From Sporomusa silvacetica DSM 10669 (GTDB lineage: Bacteria; Bacillota; Negativicutes; Sporomusales; Sporomusaceae): a DNA stretch of 64,000 bases. Of this stretch, positions 42,739 through 50,822 are shown in pieces. The stretch is from NCBI RefSeq assembly GCF_002257705.1, contig NZ_LSLK01000057.1:58211-122210 (forward strand), written 5' to 3'. Numbering within the stretch: position 1 is the first letter of the stretch; each line of letters starts with the position of its first letter. The notes beneath the pieces are model-generated. The model made no database searches. It was not told where the DNA came from and was given only the letters and a program-made list of their open reading frames with translations. The position numbers and the translations under genes were made by a program.

Positions 42739-44058
42739 CTAAGCTTCTGCAGTAACCCGCAGTATACTTTGTTCTAAAACGGTAAGCCCACGATCCAGTT
42801 GTTCGTCAGTAATCACCAACGGAATCAGTAAGCGAATTACATTACTGAAAATACCAGCACTGATTACTATCACGCCTTGCTCCAGGCAATATTTCACTAC
42901 CTTACCAGTAAGTTCTTTTGCTGGTTCTTTGGTTTGCCGGTCTTTGACAAGTTCAATACCAATCATCGCGCCGACTCCCCTCACGTCACCAATAATACTG
43001 CTTTTTTCCTTCAGGGCTTCTAGTCTCGCCATGGTCTTACGGCCAATTTCCTCAGCCCGGCTACAAAGTTTGTTATCCTCAATAAACTTTATCGTCTCTA
43101 AACCAGCCACACAAGCTAACGGATTGCCACCATAAGTACCGCCAATATTTCCAGCATCAGGTGCATCCATATATTCGGCCTTGCCTGTTACAGCACTTAG
43201 TGGCACGCCAGCAGCAATCGATTTTGCCGAGGTCATTAAGTCAGGCTCCACACCCCAGTTTTCAATGGCAAACATTTTTCCTGTACGGGCAAAGCCGCTT
43301 TGCACCTCATCAACAATGAATAAGATCCCCTTACTTTCACAAATCGCTTTGAGACCTGGTAAAAATTCTGGTGGCGGTACGAGGAAACCACCTTCTCCTT
43401 GCACCGGTTCAATAATCATAGCGGCAATGTGCTCAGCATCAATTTCCGCTGTAAAAAACCGTTCAAAATTTTCCAAGCAATGCATGCCGCAGCCTGGATA
43501 GGTGGAGCGATAATGGCAACGATAGCAGTATGCGGAAGGAACCTTATAAACATCTGGAGCAAAAGGCCCAAAACCATATTTGTAAGGCTTAACTTTACTG
43601 GTAAGACTCATGGTCATAAAAGTACGACCATGAAATGCACATTCAAAAGAAATGATCCCTGTTCTTTTGGTAGCATGCTTGGCAATTTTTACTGCATTTT
43701 CTACGGCTTCCGCACCACTGTTAGCAAACATAGTCTTTTTAGGCGCTGAACCTGGCATCAACGAATTCATCTTTTCTGCCAACTCCACATAGGGTTCATA
43801 CATGCCGATAGCAAAAAAAGAATGAAGTAATTTATCCGCCTGTTTTTGTATGGCTTTGACCACTGGCTCTGGACAATGTCCAACATTTAAAACTCCAACA
43901 CCTGCATAAAAATCCAGGAACTCCCTACCTTCTACATCGGTAATCACGGCTCCACTAGCCTTTTCTACAAAAACCCCTGTGGAATTGGCTATACCCCTGG
44001 CAACTGCATTGTTTTTTCTTGCTATAAGTTTTTCGGTCTTGCTTCCCATATTACTCAT
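42739..44058 (-). CDS. gabT: 4-aminobutyrate aminotransferase
   Basis: 439 aa. Class III aminotransferase: FLDFYAGVGVLNVGHCPEPV, FANSGAEAVENAVKIAK, SFECAFHGRTFMTMSLT, FIVDEVQSGFARTGKMFA, MTSAKSIAAGVPLSAVTG (PLP Lys in TSAKSIA). It transfers the amino group of GABA to 2-oxoglutarate, giving succinate semialdehyde. The start at 44058 has GGGAGGGG; a frame reaches 44094. Confidence 0.92.
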   Translation of the reverse strand: MSNMGSKTEKLIARKNNAVARGIANSTGVFVEKASGAVITDVEGREFLDFYAGVGVLNVGHCPEPVVKAIQKQADKLLHSFFAIGMYEPYVELAEKMNSLMPGSAPKKTMFANSGAEAVENAVKIAKHATKRTGIISFECAFHGRTFMTMSLTSKVKPYKYGFGPFAPDVYKVPSAYCYRCHYRSTYPGCGMHCLENFERFFTAEIDAEHIAAMIIEPVQGEGGFLVPPPEFLPGLKAICESKGILFIVDEVQSGFARTGKMFAIENWGVEPDLMTSAKSIAAGVPLSAVTGKAEYMDAPDAGNIGGTYGGNPLACVAGLETIKFIEDNKLCSRAEEIGRKTMARLEALKEKSSIIGDVRGVGAMIGIELVKDRQTKEPAKELTGKVVKYCLEQGVIVISAGIFSNVIRLLIPLVITDEQLDRGLTVLEQSILRVTAEA

Positions 44059-44498
44059 CGTAAAACCCCTCCCTTGTATGACAGTAATGCTCAAATAATA
44101 AAAACGCCGACTATATCCCTAAGGATATAAATTCAGCGCCATTGCTAAACCAATACTCATATGCTGTTCATGCCTCAATATTATCAGATAACACCGCAGT
44201 GCGTCTATGTGAACACTTCACAAAACATTCTATAACTTTTTGTGAGGTATTCACTTTTACGCTCACGAGCCATTTGCCTAAATTTCCACATTTGACTCTA
44301 AAACAGGATGAAAATTATTTTCATCCACCGAAACTACCCGCTTTGTGGGAATTAAAAGTGAAACTCCCACTTATAGAAGTGAGAGTCTGAAATTAGATAA
44401 ATGTATTTGCTCTATTTAGCCAAAATAGCAATTGACTAACCTTCAAGAATCAAGCAACACCCAGGGGGATTGTGGCTCAAAGCTGGGTTAGCAAAAAC
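44059..44498. other. Intergenic region between gabT and pucR-type gene
   Basis: About 440 bases. GTTTAGCAATGGCGCTGAAT and GAAAATTATTTTC motifs are present. A hairpin ACTCCCACTT-ATAG-AAGTGAGAGT is at 44363-44386. An 82-codon plus-strand frame (44142-44390) has no ribosome site or recognisable domain. The gabT promoter must be here. Confidence 0.4.
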
Positions 44499-45695
44499 CT
44501 AACTAGTCAGTTGTTTCCCGACAATAAGTCCTAGCTGCAGAGTCAAGCGATCATCTGGATCATTCAAACTTCTCCCAGTTATTTCTTCAATCTTTTTCAA
44601 ACGATTATCAAGGGTATTACGATGCACGAACAGACGCTTAGCCGTTTTGGCCGCATTACAATTTTCCTCAAAGTATACGCATAAGCTAGCTACCATATCC
44701 ATGTGATATTTATAATCATATTCGTTAAGCGACTCAATTACTTCCTGATAGTACGTTGTCAGCTTATCAGGCTCAATCTCAAATAGCAACTTATATATCC
44801 CCATCTGTTCATAGGCATAAATGGGTCTGGAAGCTGTCTTTAACTCCGAAAAACGCAGCACCTTTGTGGCCTGAAGATAACTTTGTCTAGCAGCCTGCAA
44901 ACTTTCAAATCTGCCTCCTAAACCGGCGGCAACTGCCAAACCTGGCAATTTAGCAGCAAATTCATCCAAAATTTTGGTCAAAATATTACTATTTTGACGT
45001 GTACTCACATTCTCATAAGGCATTAGTAAAACAATATCATCTTCCCACAACATTGTCATAATTTTCCTGTCCTGGATGTTCAAAATAGTGCGGACGATTT
45101 GTTCAAAACGTACTTTAAAGGCAATCAATGCTTTTTCATCTTTTGCCTGTAAAAATTCACTTAAACGGGTAGGACTTATAATGGCAACCTGATGGGGTCT
45201 GGTTAGATCATATCCGTAATAAGCTGCTCGCTGATTTAATGCTTCAGGATCTGCCAGGGGACAAAATAAAAGTTGTTCCAAAAAATCCTTTATCGATTCT
45301 TCCTCTTTTTGCTTCATGACAATATGACTACATATTTCCCTAGTTACCTCAATAAGTTTTACCTCCCATGGCAACTCAAAAACGGGAAAGCTCGCTTGAT
45401 CTGCCAAACTGATAACCTCAACGGGAACTTCTTTAATATAGGGACCAATGTTAACAATAAGCCCCGCCAATTTCTTTTTTATTATGCCGTGGACAACATC
45501 CTTCAGCTTGTGAACATCACCATTCAAACCAATGCCAGTGATAATCAGAAGATCGTTACCCTGTACCCAGGGAATAACGTCAGGCAAATCAATAAAATGC
45601 ACCCAACGCACCAATCGATCCAAACCAGACTTTCCAGCCACAGTATTAAGTCTTGTCAACGAGGGTAAATTGATTATTTCACGACAACTAATCAT
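44499..45695 (-). CDS. PucR-family transcriptional regulator
   Basis: About 398 aa. N-terminal PucR ligand domain (REIINLPSLTRLNTVAGKSG, LIITGIGLNGD), GGDEF-like middle and C-terminal HTH_30 (YFEENCNAAKTAKRLFVHRN, LKKIEEITGRSLNDPDDRL). The family activates nitrogen-compound catabolism (purines, GABA, amino acids). It lies beside gabT on the same strand. ATG 45695 has GAGGAGGG eight bases upstream. Tandem hairpins lie in its upstream region. Confidence 0.9.
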   Translation of the reverse strand: MISCREIINLPSLTRLNTVAGKSGLDRLVRWVHFIDLPDVIPWVQGNDLLIITGIGLNGDVHKLKDVVHGIIKKKLAGLIVNIGPYIKEVPVEVISLADQASFPVFELPWEVKLIEVTREICSHIVMKQKEEESIKDFLEQLLFCPLADPEALNQRAAYYGYDLTRPHQVAIISPTRLSEFLQAKDEKALIAFKVRFEQIVRTILNIQDRKIMTMLWEDDIVLLMPYENVSTRQNSNILTKILDEFAAKLPGLAVAAGLGGRFESLQAARQSYLQATKVLRFSELKTASRPIYAYEQMGIYKLLFEIEPDKLTTYYQEVIESLNEYDYKYHMDMVASLCVYFEENCNAAKTAKRLFVHRNTLDNRLKKIEEITGRSLNDPDDRLTLQLGLIVGKQLTS

Positions 45696-45759
45696 AATTG
45701 GCACCCTCCTCTCAGGTTGAGACACGCTCTATTTTTAGCATCTAGTGTCTAAACAATCC

Positions 45760-45871
45760 GGGGCCTACAAACGTTACCACGTTCATAAGCCCCATTGCTT
45801 AACTATTAAATAGTATTAGTAAATAGACAGGGGCTTATAAACGAAATACGTCTATAAGCCCCATTGCTTAA
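45760..45871 (-). repeat. Two tandem hairpin repeats upstream of the PucR gene
   Basis: Unit 1 (45760-45802) and unit 2 (45830-45871) each hold a 14-bp stem of GGGGCYTAYRAACG type and a shared ATTGCTTAA tail, 70 bp apart. Differences between copies mostly keep base pairing through G-U pairs. No T-run follows, so they are not ordinary terminators; they could be operators or RNA elements. Confidence 0.6.
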
Positions 45872-46010
45872 ATTTTTTAATAATTTACATTGATTTGAGT
45901 ATATCATACTTAAAAAGACAACGCAAATATAAGATACAATAGTCATTCATCATTCGTTTTAAACACGCCATACGGCTCACATCATAAATATTTCACTAAA
46001 AATCAAAGCA
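45872..46010. other. Intergenic, AT-rich
   Basis: No gene or clear signal seen apart from the likely promoter of the PucR-type gene. Confidence 0.3.
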
Positions 46011-46040
46011 AAAAAAAACGAGACTATCATAGAAGTCTCG
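46011..46040 (-). terminator. Intrinsic terminator
   Basis: On the minus strand CGAGACT-TCTATGAT-AGTCTCG then a run of eight or more T. It ends the secreted-protein gene 94 bases after its stop. Confidence 0.8.
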
Positions 46041-46133
46041 CTAATGCGTGCAAGGACAAACGAAGGTGGGTACGTTGCCTTGGCCTTCTCCTAATCAGAA
46101 GAACGGCATTTACGCCATATATATATGTAAGCT

Positions 46134-46490
46134 TTAATAGCTGAATTTGACCTTCCAAGATTTAAACTCAACTTTACTGACATCATGAAGCTCAAAATTC
46201 CAGTATCGAACTCCCTGGGTATTTATCATTAAATCCAAATTAGTAAATGACTGAGAAATAGTCTTTGGACCATTATCGGTAGTAAAAGTAATCTCGACAT
46301 TGGCCTTAGGTAACCAGGAGATAAATGTTCCCGTATTATAAAAATTACCTTCCACCATCAAAGTGTTATTTTCAGTGAAATATACTTTAGAAGGGGAAAA
46401 TTCAAGATCTGAAGAAGCCGCTGCCGAAGCCGCCCCTATGACTAAAATACTTGCAATACATAGCACTATAAAAAGACATCTCTTTTTCAT
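46134..46490 (-). CDS. Secreted SLAP-domain-like protein
   Basis: 118 aa. Signal peptide KKRCLFIVLCIASILVIGAASAAAS, then one small beta domain (LEFSPSKVYFTENNTLMVEG, FYNTGT, VEITFTTDNG, VRYWNFELHDV) like the SLAP or FxLD beta-sandwich found in surface proteins of Firmicutes. ATG 46490 follows AAAGGAGG. Function unknown; exported to the periplasm or surface. Confidence 0.7.
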   Translation of the reverse strand: MKKRCLFIVLCIASILVIGAASAAASSDLEFSPSKVYFTENNTLMVEGNFYNTGTFISWLPKANVEITFTTDNGPKTISQSFTNLDLMINTQGVRYWNFELHDVSKVEFKSWKVKFSY

Positions 46491-46680
46491 AGCAAACCTC
46501 CTTTGAACATTCTTGTTTAACAATTTGCATTAACTTGTAAAACAATCATAGCTAATATGATTTACTTTGTCAAGTGATCTCCCTTTGATTATAAATCAAT
46601 ATGTTAAAAACTCTATATTTAGCACTCTCTTTACACTGGCCAATATCCGCTGTAAAATATCAATAATAGGAGGCGCAAGA

Positions 46681-47553
46681 ATGTCAAAACAGTCCGAGAT
46701 ATCAGACGAAAAAATTACGGTTGGTGCCAGAGTCAGTGCTGAAGCTGTCGGCGTCCTAAAGCAATACGAAATTCCAATATCAGATGTTATAGAAGCCGGT
46801 ATACTTTATTTTTTATGTCTCGATGATGCTGATAAAGTTGCATATTACCTAAAAAACAGTTTCGATGTTGTTGATAGAAGTGATTATAAAATTCCGCATA
46901 CAACTTGGCCGGAATGTATTAAAGAAATATTAAATTTAAGTAAAACCGTTGATGTAAAGACTGAGGTCAAAAATTTCAGAGCAGCAGCTAAATGGATGCC
47001 TGATAAAGGTGAGGCTAGGATTAGCCAACTAAAATTAAAAAATCTAACCATAGCCGAAATTATAAAAAAAGCGGATGAACTTACGCTCGGGGGACGCGTA
47101 CAAGAAACAATTCCGTACTATGATTATGCGATTATGCTTTCGACAAAACTGGGCAGTCCCCAAATAACCGGCGAAGTTTACCTCAAGCTGGGTGATGCAA
47201 GTCGCGATATGGGGAATTTTTCGCTAGCCTTAAGCGCTTATGCATTTGCGGAACAAAACTTTGAAAAAGAAGCAACTCCACAGAATCTAGCAGACTTGTC
47301 ATATTCCAGGGGCGTTTGTTTCCAACTCTGGGGTAAACATACTGAATCCTATGCCTACTTAAAAAAAGCGCGCGAATTATACGATAGTATCGGAGATGCG
47401 GACAACTTGTTTAAAACTCATTCCCGCCTGTCGATCAGTCTTGATTCGCTCGAAACAAAAGACGCGGTTGAAGCCTGTAATGAGGTACTTGCTTACTTTA
47501 CGCAACTAAGATCACAGTTTATCGCAAAAATAGATAGCTCTGCTAACCGTTAA
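46681..47553 (+). CDS. Protein with N-terminal RHH-like segment and TPR repeats
   Basis: 290 aa. Residues 8-60 (ITVGARVSAEAVGVLKQYEI, SDVIEAGILYFL) look like a ribbon-helix-helix DNA-binding segment. About 120-270 are TPR helices (YDYAIMLSTKLGSPQITGEV, YLKLGDASRDMGNFSLALSA, YSRGVCFQLWGKHTESYAYL). A regulator with a peptide- or protein-sensing TPR part is plausible; not assigned. ATG 46681 with TAGGAGG seven bases upstream; frame extends to 46567 without a site. Confidence 0.65.
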   Translation: MSKQSEISDEKITVGARVSAEAVGVLKQYEIPISDVIEAGILYFLCLDDADKVAYYLKNSFDVVDRSDYKIPHTTWPECIKEILNLSKTVDVKTEVKNFRAAAKWMPDKGEARISQLKLKNLTIAEIIKKADELTLGGRVQETIPYYDYAIMLSTKLGSPQITGEVYLKLGDASRDMGNFSLALSAYAFAEQNFEKEATPQNLADLSYSRGVCFQLWGKHTESYAYLKKARELYDSIGDADNLFKTHSRLSISLDSLETKDAVEACNEVLAYFTQLRSQFIAKIDSSANR

Positions 47554-47699
47554 TTGTAAGCGATAAACTTTCCCTGTTACAAGTTAAAGTATATTCGGCA
47601 ATTATTGATACCGCCACGATAAAAAGTAATAGCATGAAGATGTCAAACATAGAGAGACTCATTTGCGCATAATTTGCCAAGTTACTGCCCATGCCGGGC

Positions 47700-47745
47700 G
47701 AACGTATATACCCCCCTGCTTATCCGCATGGGGGTATATACGTTC
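47700..47745. repeat. Perfect 16-bp inverted repeat
   Basis: GAACGTATATACCCCC and GGGGGTATATACGTTC with a 14-base loop. It directly precedes the GerA-like remnant, with no T-run. Possibly the scar of a mobile sequence. Confidence 0.6.
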
Positions 47746-47755
47746 AAATAGCGGC

Positions 47756-47920
47756 CCCAAACTCCTTTGGGAGTGCTTTGTCATGTTATTCACCTATGAA
47801 ATACTGAGAGAAGCTGGTATTAGAATGCCTAAAATGATCGGCCCTGCTGTCAGTATCGTTGGTGCCTTGGTACTCGGTCAGTCAGCTGTTGAAGCAGGTC
47901 TAGTCAGCACACTATGGTAG
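47756..47920 (+). pseudogene. Spore germination protein GerA-type remnant
   Basis: About 54 codons encode FVMLFTYEILREAGIRMPKM and IGPAVSIVGALVLGQSAVEA plus GLVS, the most conserved part of GerAA/SpoVAF-family proteins. Both the N-terminal domain and the later helices are missing; a stop follows at 47918-47920. A palindrome lies just upstream. A fragment, not a functional germinant receptor. Confidence 0.75.
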
Positions 47921-47937
47921 CCCTCACCTGGCTACCC

Positions 47938-48624
47938 TTATATATTCATATCCCCTTGCAATCCAAGTGTATACTCTTGATTCCCTTTTACTGTAAGAAA
48001 CGTTCCAATGAAGTTCTTAGCTTTATCTGTAATTACTGAGTAGTTTCCTTCGGCTATCGCATTTTTGTCTATTAGTTCTCCACCAACGCCAACAGCAAAA
48101 GCCCCCGCTTGAGCAAATTCAGCTACATTTCCCATATTTATTCCGCCAACAGGTATAATAGCTGTACCGTTAAGCGGACCACGTATTTCCTTCAAATAAC
48201 GAACCCCCAATGCACCTGCCGGAAATAATTTTACTACATCTACCCCTAAGCGGTGAGCCTGTATAATTTCAGTAGGAGTTGCCACCCCAGGAATAGTGAG
48301 TTTACATTTTTCATGCATTAACCGAATAACTTCTGGATTTAAATCCGGCGCAAGCACAAATTGAGCTCCCGCATCTATTACTAATTGAGCAGTAATAGGA
48401 TTTAAGACTGTACCGGCACCGATGAACATTTTTTTGCCCATCTCGGCTGCAAGCGCTTCAATCATGTCAAGATAGCCTGGAGTATTACAAGTGACTTCAA
48501 TAACTCTTACTCCACCGTCATACAAAGCATTGGCTATCTGCAAAATCTCAGTCTGCTTTGTTCCACGAACAATTGCAATAATACCTGTTTGTTCAATTGC
48601 ATTGATTACTTTCCATTTATCCAT
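47938..48624 (-). CDS. dgoA: 2-dehydro-3-deoxy-phosphogalactonate/gluconate aldolase
   Basis: 228 aa, class I Eda/DgoA aldolase: GIIAIVRGTKQTEILQIANA, VIEVTCNTPGY (Glu), FIGAGTVLNP, DVVKLFPAGALG (Schiff-base Lys in VVKLFPA) and IIPVGGINMGNV. Splits KDPGal or KDPG to pyruvate and glyceraldehyde 3-phosphate. The neighbouring DgoK and DgoD favour the galactonate route. ATG after GGGGGATAAC. Confidence 0.9.
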   Translation of the reverse strand: MDKWKVINAIEQTGIIAIVRGTKQTEILQIANALYDGGVRVIEVTCNTPGYLDMIEALAAEMGKKMFIGAGTVLNPITAQLVIDAGAQFVLAPDLNPEVIRLMHEKCKLTIPGVATPTEIIQAHRLGVDVVKLFPAGALGVRYLKEIRGPLNGTAIIPVGGINMGNVAEFAQAGAFAVGVGGELIDKNAIAEGNYSVITDKAKNFIGTFLTVKGNQEYTLGLQGDMNI

Positions 48625-48681
48625 ACGTTATCCCCCCAGCTATACATGCTTTTTGATGTATTCCTCTCAGTTATTATCCTT

Positions 48682-49677
48682 CTAGGGCAAAAAGCCTCTT
48701 AACTTGGCAATAGTTATAGCACCCAAACCGGCTATATCGGCCTGCACGTTGGTATCCACGGGCATAATGTTCCGTTCGGGGTACTTCTCAGCCAAAAGGG
48801 CCTGCATACCGTGCTGAAAAATAGTTTTGCCAGCGACCACAATAGTCTCAGTCGTAACTTCCTGTAATATATGGCTATTTTCCCAAGCTTGCATGTCGTC
48901 AGCCAAGATTATCCCCAGTAAATAACTACGTTTTTCTTCCAATGTATATCCTGTAAACTGGTCCAATATACGCACTGTAAATGATGCTCGTCCCAGTCCC
49001 AGCCGTTGGTAACATCGGACTCCTTGCCAAAAAGCCGGCACTTCTAGTCTGGTAGAAAAACCATGGCCTACGGCATCGGCCAAAATAGTATCCTTGGAAA
49101 GCACGGCCAATAATTCTCCCGCCATTGTCGTAACACAGCCAGTAATCTGTCCATTGCCATCCACTGGCACAAACTTGCTGTGAGATCCCGGCAGAATAAA
49201 GACCGCTGGCCCAGTAAGCTTCAGCTTGGCAAGCAGGCCAAATACTTCGACTTCCTCGCCGCGCATTATGTCCATATCATCTATGCGCTCTGTTGCTAAA
49301 TCATTTACCATATTTTTCACACCGGGAATAAACCAGACAGGCTGCCGGCAAATGCTCGGTATGCACTGCTCTACCATACCTGCAGCCAGAGCAGCAGCTC
49401 CGGCTGGTGCTGCCACATGTGGAACTTCTAATAAACCAACATTCGATGTCAGCATCCCCGAAGCCAGTATCAAGTCAAGCTTATCGCCGACAAGACCTGC
49501 AGCAGCAGTGGCAGTCAATAGGGTATCCTTTATAGCCTTAGTCAATTTTTCTTTGCTACCCGTAATTGCAGTGTCACGAACTCCCACAGCACAAAATCCC
49601 TGGCCTAAAAGGGTTTCTTTGCCCCATATCTTTACTCGGGTATTTGTTGTACCTGTGTCAATGGTAGCTACGTACAT
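48682..49677 (-). CDS. dgoK: 2-dehydro-3-deoxygalactonokinase
   Basis: About 331 aa. DgoK signatures: VATIDTGTTNTRVKIW at the N-terminus (phosphate loop), MRGEEVEVFGLL, FILPGSHSKFVPVDG and ITGCVTTMAGELLAVL. Phosphorylates 2-keto-3-deoxygalactonate with ATP. ATG 49677 fits AGGAGG nine bases upstream; another lies at 49683. An IclR-type operator-like dyad lies 17 bases upstream. Confidence 0.92.
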   Translation of the reverse strand: MYVATIDTGTTNTRVKIWGKETLLGQGFCAVGVRDTAITGSKEKLTKAIKDTLLTATAAAGLVGDKLDLILASGMLTSNVGLLEVPHVAAPAGAAALAAGMVEQCIPSICRQPVWFIPGVKNMVNDLATERIDDMDIMRGEEVEVFGLLAKLKLTGPAVFILPGSHSKFVPVDGNGQITGCVTTMAGELLAVLSKDTILADAVGHGFSTRLEVPAFWQGVRCYQRLGLGRASFTVRILDQFTGYTLEEKRSYLLGIILADDMQAWENSHILQEVTTETIVVAGKTIFQHGMQALLAEKYPERNIMPVDTNVQADIAGLGAITIAKLRGFLP

Positions 49678-49693
49678 GTACAATATCCTCCTT

Positions 49694-49707
49694 TTCGCAT
49701 ATACGAA
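49694..49707. promoter_or_regulatory. Putative IclR operator, dgoK side
   Basis: TTCGCATATACGAA, a near-perfect dyad, between the IclR-type gene and dgoK. A near copy occurs before dgoD at 50719-50732. Confidence 0.55.
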
Positions 49708-49758
49708 TATCGTTCTTTTAATATGTTGTAAAATAAAAGCACTCCTCGTGCTTCTTTT

Positions 49759-50553
49759 TTACTGAAAATCAGAATAAAGGGAATTTCCGGTAAAACCAAG
49801 TTTCTGGGAAAGACGTAGTACAGTCGCTCTTACCAAGTTCCCGCAAAAGCAAATACGTTCCTCTTTACCGATAAATCGTGAGGCCATCCCGGCAATGCTC
49901 ATTGCGGCAACGGCGCTGCCTGTCCTGTCGTATACAGGTGCTGCCACACAAAATACTTCTACTTCACTTTCGCGGCAATCTATGGAATAGCCGCGTTTAC
50001 GAATACGATCCAAATCTGCCAGCAAAGCTGCCAAATTTGGCAAACTATATTCTGTTTTAGGTAGCATCCCCTCGCTGGAAATAATACTGCGTACCCGTTC
50101 ATTAGGGTAAGCAGCCAACAATGCCTTTCCCACCCCGGTACAATGCATCGGGTTGGTGGAACCCAGGCAAGAGGCAGTGCGGATTGACGAGGATGCCTCC
50201 ACTTTATCCAAATAGACAATCTGATTGTTTTTTTGCATCGCAAGGAAAGTGGTCTCCCCTGCTTCATTCATCATATATTCCAACAACGGCCTTGCAGCCT
50301 GGTGCAAGTCGGTTTTCTCCAAGTAAGCCATGCCTACTTTGAAAGCTTGTATTCCAAGGCCAAAAGTCTTGAGCCGTTCATCGGCCACTTCCAGGAAGCC
50401 TTTACTGATCAGTGCATATACGATATCAAAAGTGCTTGTTTTGGGCATCTGCAGAAAGTTGCTAATTTCGGTAATCGTCAATGCCGACTTACTTTCGGCA
50501 ATTAGATTGAGTATGTCGACAGTGCGCAATGAGGAGCGATTAATAGGAAACAC
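49759..50553 (-). CDS. IclR-family transcriptional regulator
   Basis: About 264 aa. N-terminal winged helix (VDILNLIAESKSALTITEIS, FLQMPKTSTFDIVYALISKG) and C-terminal effector domain (GSTNPMHCTGVGKALLAAYP, GYSIDCRESEVEVFCVAAPV). Likely controls the dgo genes on both sides, in response to a sugar acid or its keto form. The start is uncertain: GTG 50553 touches the AAAGGAG site, and an in-frame ATT eight bases on would have ideal spacing, a rare start codon. Confidence 0.88.
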   Translation of the reverse strand: MFPINRSSLRTVDILNLIAESKSALTITEISNFLQMPKTSTFDIVYALISKGFLEVADERLKTFGLGIQAFKVGMAYLEKTDLHQAARPLLEYMMNEAGETTFLAMQKNNQIVYLDKVEASSSIRTASCLGSTNPMHCTGVGKALLAAYPNERVRSIISSEGMLPKTEYSLPNLAALLADLDRIRKRGYSIDCRESEVEVFCVAAPVYDRTGSAVAAMSIAGMASRFIGKEERICFCGNLVRATVLRLSQKLGFTGNSLYSDFQ

Positions 50554-50718
50554 TCCTTTCGTATTTTCGCCGCGCTTTCAATTACAGTTTACGGCCTGTT
50601 ATTTATTCTGTCAACGTGTATCTTTCCTAGCTTTCCTGGCTCAAATTTTTTAAGTTTTTCTATTGACAGCTTATTCTATAACATTTTATACTAAACTTGT
50701 TCATTATTTTGAATACTG

Positions 50719-50732
50719 TTCGCATATACAAA
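50719..50732. promoter_or_regulatory. Putative IclR operator, dgoD side
   Basis: TTCGCATATACAAA matches 12-13 of 14 bases of the dyad before dgoK. It lies in the 269-base spacer between the divergent IclR and dgoD genes. Confidence 0.5.
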
Positions 50733-50822
50733 TTAATATTAAAGTTAATCGCCTCCTAAAACATTTTTGCTTACGAGGCATGCTATATTTGATCCCTAAC
50801 CTAGAAGGAAAGAAGGATACAA

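Noticed and set aside
44142..44390. 82-codon plus-strand frame between gabT and the PucR gene
   Set aside because: No ribosome site, no recognisable domain, and it overlaps a region that must carry the gabT promoter.
47543..47662. 39-codon minus-strand frame with a membrane-like helix after the TPR gene
   Set aside because: No ribosome site and it overlaps the end of a real gene; hydrophobic frames of this size arise by chance.
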